Shown: positions 1 to 7,201 of the stretch, one piece after another | Layout of the letters: every line of letters starts with the position of its first letter | How positions within the stretch are numbered: the first letter of the stretch is position 1 | Assembly: GCA_964445085.1 (NCBI GenBank) | Contig: CAYUJV010000085.1 | Coordinates: 1 to 13,106, forward strand | Length of the DNA stretch: 13,106 bases | Direction of reading: 5' to 3' | Source: Thiobacter sp964445085 | Lineage (GTDB): Bacteria > Pseudomonadota > Gammaproteobacteria > Burkholderiales > Thiobacteraceae | Notes under the pieces: model-generated | Database searches by the model: none | The model's input: the letters and a program-made list of their open reading frames with translations, nothing else | What the model was told of the DNA's origin: nothing | Made by a program: the position numbers and the translations under genes

Positions 1-314
1 CTGCGTCCCCCGCCGCGACGCCAGCGGACGCGGCTCCGGCGACGCCGGGCACGCCGGAGGCGGCATCGGCGCCGGCCAAGACCGGTATCCAGATGGCTTT
101 CGACGAGGATGCCTGGGTCGAGATTCGGGATGCTTCCGGCCGGCGGATCTTCTCGCAGCTGAGCCGCAAGGGCGCTGCGGAAACCGTCACCGGCCAGCCG
201 CCTTTCACCCTGGTGATCGGCAACGCGCCCAAGGTGCGGCTCACTTATAATGGCAAGCCGGTGGACCTGCAGCGGTACACCAAGGTCAACGTCGCCCGCC
301 TTACTCTGGAGTAG
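1..314 (+). CDS. rodZ: RodZ, C-terminal fragment (cell-shape protein)
   Basis: Only the last ~103 codons are present; the frame is open from base 3 and ends with TAG at 312-314. The visible part starts with a low-complexity Ala/Pro/Thr linker of about 30 residues. This is followed by a compact beta-rich domain containing WVEIRDASGRRIF, then a QPPFTLVIGNAP stretch and a VRLTYNGKPVDL stretch. That pattern is the periplasmic DUF4115-type domain at the C-terminus of RodZ. RodZ spans the inner membrane and links cytoplasmic MreB to the elongasome. Its N-terminal helix-turn-helix and membrane segment lie outside the window. Position directly before ispG, with only 2 nt between the genes, matches the usual rodZ-ispG pair. 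The assignment rests on domain pattern and synteny; the Pro/Ala linker alone would not be diagnostic. Confidence 0.88.
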   Translation, partial: ASPAATPADAAPATPGTPEAASAPAKTGIQMAFDEDAWVEIRDASGRRIFSQLSRKGAAETVTGQPPFTLVIGNAPKVRLTYNGKPVDLQRYTKVNVARLTLE

Positions 315-316
315 TC

Positions 317-1453
317 ATGCACCCCGTCGCCATTCCCCGCCGCAAGAGCCGCCGCATCATGGTCGGCAACGTCGCCGTCGGCGACGGCGCGCCGATTTCC
401 GTGCAGACCATGACCAACACGGAGACCACGGACGTCGACGCCACCGTGGCCCAGATCGAGCGCGCGGCCAAGGTCGGCGCGGACATCGTGCGCGTGTCCA
501 TCCCCAGCATGGAGGCGGCGGAGGCGTTCGGCGCCATCAAGAAACGCTCGCCGGTGCCGCTGGTGACCGACATCCATTTCGATTACAAGATCGCCCTGCG
601 CGTGGCGGAACTGGGCGCGGACTGCCTGCGCATCAACCCGGGCAACATCGGGCGCGAAGACCGGGTGCAGGCGGTGGTGCAGTCGGCCAAGGACCACGGC
701 ATTCCCATCCGCATCGGCGTCAACGCCGGATCGCTGGAGAAGGACCTGCAGAAGAAATACGGCGAGCCGACGCCGGAGGCGCTGGTGGAATCGGCGCTGC
801 GCCACGTGGAGATCCTCGACCGCCTGAACTTTCCCGACTTCAAGGTGAGCGTGAAGGCGTCCGACGTGTTCATGGCGGTGGAGGCCTACCGCCTGCTGGC
901 CAGGCAGATCGAGCAGCCGCTGCACTTGGGCATCACCGAGGCGGGCGGCTTCCGCTCCGGCACGGTGAAATCCGCCATCGGCCTTGGCATGCTGCTGGCC
1001 GAGGGCATCGGCGACACCATCCGCATCAGCCTGGCGGCCGACCCAGTGGAAGAGGTGCGCGTCGGCTTCGACATCCTGAAAAGCCTGCACCTGCGGCACA
1101 AGGGCGTGAACATCATTGCCTGCCCGTCCTGCTCGCGCCAGAACTTCGACGTGATCAAGACGGTCAACCTGCTCGAGGAGCGGCTCGACGACATCCTCGA
1201 GCATCTCGACGTGGCGGTGATCGGCTGCGTGGTGAACGGCCCGGGCGAGGCCAGGGAAGCCGATTTCGGTATCGCCGGCGGCCAGCCCAATCTGCTGTAC
1301 GTGGACGGCAAACCGAGCCATAAGGTCAGCGACGCAGAGCTGGTGGATGAACTCGAACGCCAGGTGCGGGCGCGCGTGGCGGCGATGAAGGAACAGGCCG
1401 CGGCCGGCGGGGCGCAGGCGCTGCGCGCGATCCCGGTCAAGGCCGCAGGCTGA
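317..1453 (+). CDS. ispG: 4-hydroxy-3-methylbut-2-en-1-yl diphosphate synthase (IspG)
   Basis: A 378-residue cytosolic [4Fe-4S] enzyme of the non-mevalonate (MEP) isoprenoid pathway. It reductively opens 2-C-methyl-erythritol 2,4-cyclodiphosphate to HMBPP. The N-terminal TIM-barrel carries SVQTMTNTET near residue 28 and LRINPGNIG near 104. The C-terminal part carries the cluster cysteines C269 and C272 (ACPSCSRQ) and C304 (VIGCVVNGPGE), followed by the catalytic Glu at 311. All key residues of the bacterial family are intact and the length fits the short (single TIM-barrel) form. ATG 317 has GGAG at 308-311, 5 nt upstream, and lies 2 nt after the rodZ stop, so translational coupling is likely. 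A 7-bp stem-loop begins 12 nt after the stop codon. Confidence 0.98.
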   Translation: MHPVAIPRRKSRRIMVGNVAVGDGAPISVQTMTNTETTDVDATVAQIERAAKVGADIVRVSIPSMEAAEAFGAIKKRSPVPLVTDIHFDYKIALRVAELGADCLRINPGNIGREDRVQAVVQSAKDHGIPIRIGVNAGSLEKDLQKKYGEPTPEALVESALRHVEILDRLNFPDFKVSVKASDVFMAVEAYRLLARQIEQPLHLGITEAGGFRSGTVKSAIGLGMLLAEGIGDTIRISLAADPVEEVRVGFDILKSLHLRHKGVNIIACPSCSRQNFDVIKTVNLLEERLDDILEHLDVAVIGCVVNGPGEAREADFGIAGGQPNLLYVDGKPSHKVSDAELVDELERQVRARVAAMKEQAAAGGAQALRAIPVKAAG

Positions 1454-1465
1454 GCATTTTCCCCA

Positions 1466-1485
1466 CACCGCCCGCAGAGGCGGTG
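1466..1485 (+). other. Stem-loop 12 nt after ispG
   Basis: CACCGCC (1466-1472) pairs perfectly with GGCGGTG (1479-1485) across a 6-nt loop. The sequence after the stem is GTCAAAAATTCC, not a U-tract, so it is not a classical intrinsic terminator. It may be a processing or mRNA 3'-end stability element for ispG, or part of the leader of the next gene. Confidence 0.5.
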
Positions 1486-1518
1486 GTCAAAAATTCCGAG
1501 CGAGACACGACATGCGGA

Positions 1519-1538
1519 GGCCAGGACACCACCTGGCC
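1519..1538 (+). other. Stem-loop in the leader of the DUF3050 gene
   Basis: GGCCAGG (1519-1525) pairs perfectly with CCTGGCC (1532-1538) across the 6-nt loop ACACCA. It lies 30 nt before the chosen start codon at 1569 and would be in the 5' untranslated region. It has the same geometry (7-bp stem, 6-nt loop) as the stem-loop at 1466-1485. No T-run follows, so a regulatory or stabilising role is more likely than termination. Confidence 0.45.
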
Positions 1539-1568
1539 GCGGCTCAATTTTGCGGAGAGAAATGCGTC

Positions 1569-2387
1569 ATGAAACCTGGTTTCGATCTCAGTGCCGTGGA
1601 GCCGCTGCGCCAGCAGCTCGCGCAGCATCCCGTCTATCACAGCGTGCGTGACGGCGCCGATCTCGGCGTCTTCATGCGGCATCACGTCTATCCGGTCTGG
1701 GACTTCATGTCCCTGGTGAAATATCTGCAGGGTACGGTGGCGCCGACCGGGGTGCCCTGGGTGCCGCGCGGCGACGGGGCGGTTCGCCGCTTCATCAACG
1801 AGATCGTGCTCGAGGAAGAGTCCGACGAAGGGCTGGCCGGCGCCGACGGCGCCACGTACACCAGCCATTTCGAGCTCTACTGCCAGGCCATGCGCGAAGT
1901 CGGCGAGGACCCGGGGCCGGCGCTGAGCTTCGTGGCGCTGGCCCAGCGCGTCGGGATCGACGCCGCCCTGGCCGCCGGCGACGTCCCCGAACCGGCGCGC
2001 GAATTCATGGGCACGACCTTCGGCTTCATCGCCAGCGGCAAGCCCCACGTGGTCGCCGCCGCCTTCTCCCTCGGCCGCGAGCACGTGATCCCGGCCATGT
2101 TCCGCTCCCTGCTCGGGCAGATGGGGGTGTCCGCGTCCGACGCGCCAGCATTCCATTACTACCTGGAACGCCACATCCATCTCGACGAGGGCTCCCATGC
2201 GCCGCTGGCCCTGCGCCTGCTCGACGTCCTGTGCGCCGGCGACCCCCAGCGGCTTGCCGAGGCGGAGGCGGCGGCACGGTCCGCGCTGAGCGCCCGCATC
2301 CGCTTCTGGGACGGCGTGCTGGCGGCCATCGCCGCGTCGGAGAAGCAGGAGAAAGCTGGTAAAATTCGCCGCTTTGGCAACGCATAA
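1569..2387 (+). CDS. DUF3050 family protein, possible heme-oxygenase-fold metalloprotein
   Basis: A 272-residue predicted cytosolic protein with no signal peptide or membrane segment. I recognise the DUF3050 pattern: FMRHHVYPVWDFMSLVKYLQ near residue 35, then RRFINEIVLEEESDE (73-87), SHFELY (99-104), GREHVIP (169-175) and YYLERHIHLDEGSHAPLALRL (197-217). The function of the family is unknown to me. It is predicted helical, and I recall DUF3050 being grouped with heme-oxygenase-like folds. Conserved acidic and His residues (E78, E82-84, H100, E171, H202, H204, D206, H210) could bind metal, but that is inference. An in-frame ATG at 1512 would add 19 residues without a good ribosome site; 1569 has GGAGAGA at 1554-1560 and starts close to the family N-terminus. 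The gene sits between ispG and hisS, which are normally adjacent here, after a 115-nt structured leader. Confidence 0.78.
   Translation: MKPGFDLSAVEPLRQQLAQHPVYHSVRDGADLGVFMRHHVYPVWDFMSLVKYLQGTVAPTGVPWVPRGDGAVRRFINEIVLEEESDEGLAGADGATYTSHFELYCQAMREVGEDPGPALSFVALAQRVGIDAALAAGDVPEPAREFMGTTFGFIASGKPHVVAAAFSLGREHVIPAMFRSLLGQMGVSASDAPAFHYYLERHIHLDEGSHAPLALRLLDVLCAGDPQRLAEAEAAARSALSARIRFWDGVLAAIAASEKQEKAGKIRRFGNA
2357..2365 (+). promoter_or_regulatory. Possible extended -10 promoter for hisS
   Basis: TGG followed by TAAAAT (2360-2365) gives an extended -10 element (TGn plus a hexamer 5/6 matching TATAAT). It lies inside the 3' end of the DUF3050 gene, in a locally AT-rich patch of GC-rich DNA. A start near 2372 would give a ~32-nt leader before hisS ATG 2404. 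The -35 position (TCGGAG at 17 bp) is poor, so this is tentative. Confidence 0.35.
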
Positions 2388-2403
2388 GCGATCCGACCCG
2401 ATC

Positions 2404-3666
<1,263 letters not shown>

Positions 3667-3679
3667 CGCTGCATTCAAC

Positions 3680-3722
3680 GAACACCCGGGGAACACTCCG
3701 GGAACACTCTGGGAAGACTGCA
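3680..3722 (+). repeat. 11-bp tandem repeat between hisS and yfgM
   Basis: Four head-to-tail units fill the spacer: GAACACCCGGG (3680-3690), GAACACTCCGG (3691-3701), GAACACTCTGG (3702-3712) and a degenerate GAAGACTGCAA running into the ATG (3713-3723). Units 2 and 3 differ at one position. The 11-bp period is about one helical turn. The last unit supplies the purine-rich GGGAAG (3711-3716) that probably serves as the yfgM ribosome binding site. Confidence 0.75.
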
Positions 3723-4358
3723 ATGGCACTGGATCTGGAAGAACAGGAACAACTCGACGCGTTCAAGGCGTGGTGGCGGGCCCACGGCACCAAGATCATC
3801 GCCGCCGTCACGCTGTTCATCGCGGCGGTGGCGGGCTTTCAGCTCTGGACCGGCTATCAGCACCGGCAGACGCGCGAGGCAGGGGCGCTGTTCCAGACGC
3901 TGGTGCGCGAACTGGCGGCCGACGACACCCGGAAGATCCGCGCCGTGGCCGGCGAGCTGATCGACAAGTATCCGCGCACGCCCTACGCGCTGGATGCGGC
4001 GATGATCGCCGCCAAGGCCAACTACGAGGCGGGCGACCTGATCAGCGCCAAGAGCCAGCTGCAATGGGTGATCGAGCACGCCAAGGATGCGCCATCGAAG
4101 GATCTGGCGCGTCTCTACCTGAGCGGGGTGCTGCTCGACGAGAAGAACTATGACGGCGCCCTGAAGCTGCTGGAAGCCAAGCACGATGCGGCGTTCGAGA
4201 GCCTGTACAACGACCGCAGGGGCGATGTGCTGGCCTTGCAGGGCAAGGCGGACGCGGCGCGCGCCGCCTACCGGGCGGCCCTGGACAAGCTGCCCAAGGA
4301 CGCCGCCGCGCGCGCCCTGATCGAGATCAAGCTCGATGCTCTGGGGAATCAGGGATGA
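3723..4358 (+). CDS. yfgM: YfgM/AncF-type tetratricopeptide membrane protein
   Basis: A 211-residue inner-membrane protein. A short cytoplasmic N-terminus (EEQEQLDAFKAWWRAHG, typical of the family) precedes one transmembrane helix at about 24-43. A periplasmic helical region of about 165 residues follows, matching the TPR_21 type: AGALFQTLVREL, YPRTPYALDAAMIAAKANYEAGD, ARLYLSGVLLDEKNYDGAL and RRGDVLALQGKADAARAAY. In E. coli YfgM associates with the Sec translocon and PpiD and acts in envelope protein handling. The start ATG at 3723 has GGGAAG 6 nt upstream, inside the tandem repeat. The stop overlaps the bamB start (ATGA at 4355-4358), so the two are translationally coupled. This supports a joint role in outer-membrane protein biogenesis. 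Confidence 0.94.
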   Translation: MALDLEEQEQLDAFKAWWRAHGTKIIAAVTLFIAAVAGFQLWTGYQHRQTREAGALFQTLVRELAADDTRKIRAVAGELIDKYPRTPYALDAAMIAAKANYEAGDLISAKSQLQWVIEHAKDAPSKDLARLYLSGVLLDEKNYDGALKLLEAKHDAAFESLYNDRRGDVLALQGKADAARAAYRAALDKLPKDAAARALIEIKLDALGNQG

Positions 4359-5521
4359 GCCGCCGCACGCACCTGGGCTGGGGGGCGCTCGCGCTGGTCG
4401 CCGCCCTGGCCGGCTGTTCGACCGTAGGCGACCTGTGGGACGACTGGTTCGGCACGTCCGCCAAGACGCAGATCCCGGCGCCCCTGGTCGAGTTCAAGCC
4501 GAGCGCGACCCTCACCGTGGCCGGCCGGGCCTCGGTCGGCGATGCCGGCAACGCGATTTTCGTCCCCGGGCAGTGGCAGGGCGCCATCTTTGCCGCCGGC
4601 CGCGACGGCAAGCTGGCGCGTTTCGACGCCACCCTCGGCCGTGAAGTCTGGCGCATCGACACCGGCCACAAGCTGTCCGCCGGCGTGGGCGTGGGCCCGA
4701 CCCGGGTGGTGGTGGGCACGCTCAAGGGCGATGTGCTGGCGTTCGACCACGATGGCAAGCCGGCATGGCAGGCCCGGGTGTCGAGCGAGGTGCTGGCGGC
4801 GCCGACCGTGACCGAGGATGCGGTCTATGTTCGCTCCGGCGACGGCCGGGTGTTCGCCTTCGATGCCGCCGACGGCAAGCGCAAGTGGTTCTACCAGCGC
4901 GCGATCCCCACCCTCACCGTGCGCAGCGCCGCCGGGGTGCTCGTCGATCACAACGGCGTGTTCGCCGGCTTCGGCGGCGGCAAGCTGGTGGCGATCGAGG
5001 CTGCCAACGGCGCGGCCGCGTGGGAGGCCACCGTGGCGCAACCGCGCGGCGTGGGCGAGCTGGAGCGCATTGCCGACGTCACCAGCAATCCGGTGACCGA
5101 TGGCCAGAGCATCTGCGCCGCGGCATTCCGCGGCCGCGTGGCCTGCTTCGAGATCAACAGCGGCAATCCGATCTGGGGCCGCGAGTTGTCCAGCCTCACC
5201 GGGCTCGCCATGGATGCGCGCTATGTCTACGTGTCCGAGGTCAATGGCGCGGTGCACAGCCTGGACAAGGCCACCGGCGCCTCCCTCTGGAAACAGGACA
5301 AGCTGACCAACCGCCAGCTCTCCGGCCCGCTGGTCTACCGCGGCTACGTGGTGGTGGGCGACCTGCAGGGCTATGTGCATCTGCTGTCGCGCGAGGACGG
5401 CAGCTTCGCCGCGCGCATCGCTACCGACGGCAGCCCGATCCGCGCCACGCCGCAGGCGACGCCCAACGGCATTCTGGTGCAGACCCTCAAGGGCGGGCTG
5501 TTCCTGCTCGGCCTGAACTAG
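4355..5521 (+). CDS. bamB: Outer-membrane assembly lipoprotein BamB
   Basis: A 388-residue lipoprotein of the BAM complex, which folds beta-barrel proteins into the outer membrane; BamB binds BamA from the periplasm. A lipoprotein signal peptide ends in the lipobox LAGC, with the lipidated Cys at 21. The rest consists of PQQ-type beta-propeller blades, each with an aromatic G-x-x-x-W signature: GREVWRIDTG (95-104), GKPAWQ (134-139), GKRKWFY (174-180), GAAAW (219-223), GNPIWGRE (270-277) and GASLWKQD (308-315). The segment GELERIADVTSNPVTDG (234-250) matches the interblade region used for BamA contact in E. coli. The start overlaps the yfgM stop by 4 nt, and der starts 17 nt after the stop. 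Length and blade number are normal for the family. Confidence 0.97.
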   Translation: MSRRTHLGWGALALVAALAGCSTVGDLWDDWFGTSAKTQIPAPLVEFKPSATLTVAGRASVGDAGNAIFVPGQWQGAIFAAGRDGKLARFDATLGREVWRIDTGHKLSAGVGVGPTRVVVGTLKGDVLAFDHDGKPAWQARVSSEVLAAPTVTEDAVYVRSGDGRVFAFDAADGKRKWFYQRAIPTLTVRSAAGVLVDHNGVFAGFGGGKLVAIEAANGAAAWEATVAQPRGVGELERIADVTSNPVTDGQSICAAAFRGRVACFEINSGNPIWGRELSSLTGLAMDARYVYVSEVNGAVHSLDKATGASLWKQDKLTNRQLSGPLVYRGYVVVGDLQGYVHLLSREDGSFAARIATDGSPIRATPQATPNGILVQTLKGGLFLLGLN

Positions 5522-5538
5522 GGCACGCCCCCCATCCC

Positions 5539-6942
5539 ATGAAACCCACCATCGTCCTGGTCGGACGGCCCAACGTCGGCAAGTCCACCCTGTTCAACCG
5601 CCTGACCAAGTCGCGCGCGGCGCTGGTGGCGGACATGCCCGGCCTCACCCGCGACCGCCATTACGGCCACGGCCGCGTCGGCGACAAGCCTTATCTGGTG
5701 GTGGACACCGGCGGCTTCGAGCCGGTGGTCAAGGACGGCATCCTGCACGAAATGGCGCGCCAGACCCTGCTCGCGGTGGACGAGGCGGACGCCATCGTGT
5801 TCCTGGTGGACGCGCGCCAGGGCCTGAACGCCCAGGACAAGGCCATCGCCGAGACCCTGCGCCGCTCCGGACGCCCGGTGTACCTGGCGGTGAACAAGGC
5901 CGAGGGCATGCAGCGCGCGGTGGTCGCTTCCGAGTTCTACGAGCTCGGCCTGGGCGATCCGCTGCCGATCTCCGCCAGCCACGGCGAAGGCGTGCGCGAG
6001 CTGATGGAAATCGTGCTCGAGCCGTTCGCGAAGGAGGAGGAGGCGCCAGAGCCGGACCACCCCAAGATCGCCATCATCGGCCGCCCCAACGTCGGCAAGT
6101 CGACCCTGCTCAACAGCCTGCTGGGCGAGGAGCGGGTCATCGCCTTCGACCAGCCGGGCACCACCCGCGACAGCATCTACGTCGATTTCACCCGCAACGA
6201 CCGCGCCTACACCCTGATCGATACCGCCGGCGTGCGGCGCAAGGGCCGGGTGTTCGAGGCGATCGAGAAGTTCTCGGTGATCAAGACCCTGCAGGCGATC
6301 GAGGACGCGAACGTGGTAGTGCTGGTGCTCGACGCGCGCCAGGACATCTCCGACCAGGACGCGCACCTCGCCGGCTTCGTGGTGGAGGCGGGCAAGGCGC
6401 TCGTGGTGGCGGTGAGCAAGTGGGACGGCCTCGACAGCTACCGGCGCGAGCAGCTCAAGCGCGAGATCGCCCACAAGCTGGTGTTCCTGTCCTTCGCGCG
6501 CTTCCACTACGTTTCCGCCCTGGAGGGCACCGGCCTGTCAGGCCTGTTCAAGTCCATCGACGAGGCCTACGCCGCGGCCATGGCCAAGCTGCCCACGCCC
6601 CAGATCACGCGGGTGCTGCAGGAGGCGGTGCTGCAGCACGCCCCGCCGCGCGTCGGCCAGTTCCGGCCCAAGATGCGCTACGCCCACCAGGGCGGCATGA
6701 ACCCGCCGGTGATCGTGATCCACGGCACGAACGTCGCCAAGGTCGCGGACAGCTACAAGCGCTATCTGGAAAACACCTTCCGCGATGCCTTCAACCTGCG
6801 TGGCACGCCGTTGCGGGTGGAGTTCAAGCAGGGTTTCAACCCCTATGCCGACAAGAAGCCGCCGCCCCTCACCAAGCGCCAGGAAGACAAGAAGCGGCGC
6901 CATCGCCGCTACCTGAAGAAGAAATTCGGCGGCAAGGACTGA
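5539..6942 (+). CDS. der: Ribosome biogenesis GTPase Der (EngA)
   Basis: A 467-residue essential GTPase for 50S subunit maturation, with two tandem G domains and a C-terminal KH-like domain. G domain 1 has GRPNVGKST (9-17), DTGG (56-59), NKAE (119-122) and SASHGEG (145-151). G domain 2 has GRPNVGKST (181-189) and DTAG (228-231). Its guanine-specificity motif reads SKWD (293-296) where family members normally have NKWD. The KH-like domain follows, with a very basic tail (KRQEDKKRRHRRYLKKK). ATG 5539 begins exactly at the conserved MKPTIVLVGRPNVGKS. No good Shine-Dalgarno is visible in the 17-nt gap after bamB, so translation may depend on coupling. The substitution in G4 is conservative (Ser for Asn) and probably tolerated, but may lower nucleotide affinity. 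Confidence 0.98.
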   Translation: MKPTIVLVGRPNVGKSTLFNRLTKSRAALVADMPGLTRDRHYGHGRVGDKPYLVVDTGGFEPVVKDGILHEMARQTLLAVDEADAIVFLVDARQGLNAQDKAIAETLRRSGRPVYLAVNKAEGMQRAVVASEFYELGLGDPLPISASHGEGVRELMEIVLEPFAKEEEAPEPDHPKIAIIGRPNVGKSTLLNSLLGEERVIAFDQPGTTRDSIYVDFTRNDRAYTLIDTAGVRRKGRVFEAIEKFSVIKTLQAIEDANVVVLVLDARQDISDQDAHLAGFVVEAGKALVVAVSKWDGLDSYRREQLKREIAHKLVFLSFARFHYVSALEGTGLSGLFKSIDEAYAAAMAKLPTPQITRVLQEAVLQHAPPRVGQFRPKMRYAHQGGMNPPVIVIHGTNVAKVADSYKRYLENTFRDAFNLRGTPLRVEFKQGFNPYADKKPPPLTKRQEDKKRRHRRYLKKKFGGKD

Positions 6943-6988
6943 GCCGGCGCGGCGCAGGGCACCCCGTCCCGCCACGGGTTGCGCCGGC
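6943..6988 (+). other. Nested inverted repeats after der (possible terminator-like structure)
   Basis: Starting at the first base after the der stop, GCCGGCGC (6943-6950) can pair with GCGCCGGC (6981-6988). Inside that loop, CCCGT (6963-6967) pairs with ACGGG (6974-6978). A third copy of GCGCCGGC at 6998-7005 offers an alternative partner for the first arm. No U-tract follows, so it is not a canonical intrinsic terminator. It could stall RNA polymerase, protect the der transcript end or switch between two folds. Confidence 0.4.
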
Positions 6989-7003
6989 GCAGACGACGCG
7001 CCG

Positions 7004-7021
7004 GCTGGACTCGAGTCCGGC
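7004..7021. promoter_or_regulatory. 18-bp near-perfect palindrome upstream of the GGDEF/EAL gene
   Basis: The central GGACTCGAGTCC (7007-7018) is a perfect 12-bp palindrome. With flanks, GCTGGACTCGAGTCCGGC (7004-7021) is symmetric except for one T/G pair. It lies in the 174-nt space between der and the c-di-GMP gene, about 96 nt before the start codon. The symmetry and absence of a loop fit a dimeric-protein operator better than an RNA hairpin; no regulator can be named. Confidence 0.3.
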
Positions 7022-7102
7022 ATTTCTGCGAATTCCGCCCCCCTGAACCTGTCGCCCACACTAAACAAACGCCCGCCGGCGCCGCTATTTGAGGTATCTC
7101 CC

Positions 7103-7201
7103 ATGAAAGAACGGGTATGCCGGAAACCCGCGTTGCAGGAGCCTTGCCTTCCCCCTCCCTGGTCCAGCTCGGCCGCAGGGTTCTGCTTGCCCTGGGGCTG
7201 A
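7103..7201 (+). other. Short overlapping reading frame with the better ribosome site
   Basis: ATG 7103 has GAGG at 7091-7094 with 8-nt spacing and opens a 32-codon frame (MKERVCRKPALQEP...) ending at TGA 7199-7201. It is in a different frame from the GGDEF/EAL gene, whose ATG at 7117 lies 14 nt downstream and has no well-placed Shine-Dalgarno. It may be a leader peptide, a translational-coupling device or a chance frame. The peptide resembles nothing I know. Confidence 0.25.

Noticed and set aside
245..1468. Long minus-strand open frame (407 codons) opposite ispG
   Set aside because: It is a shadow of ispG produced by high GC at third codon positions; it is rich in His, Arg, Ala and Val with no recognisable motif.
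1487..1499. Intrinsic terminator after ispG
   Set aside because: The stem at 1466-1485 is followed by GTCAAAAATTCC and lacks the needed T-run on either strand.
4765..5538. Upstream extension of der by 258 codons to an earlier ATG
   Set aside because: The extension lies over bamB in another frame and is Arg-rich nonsense; the Der family begins at MKPTIVLVGRPNVGKS, at 5539.
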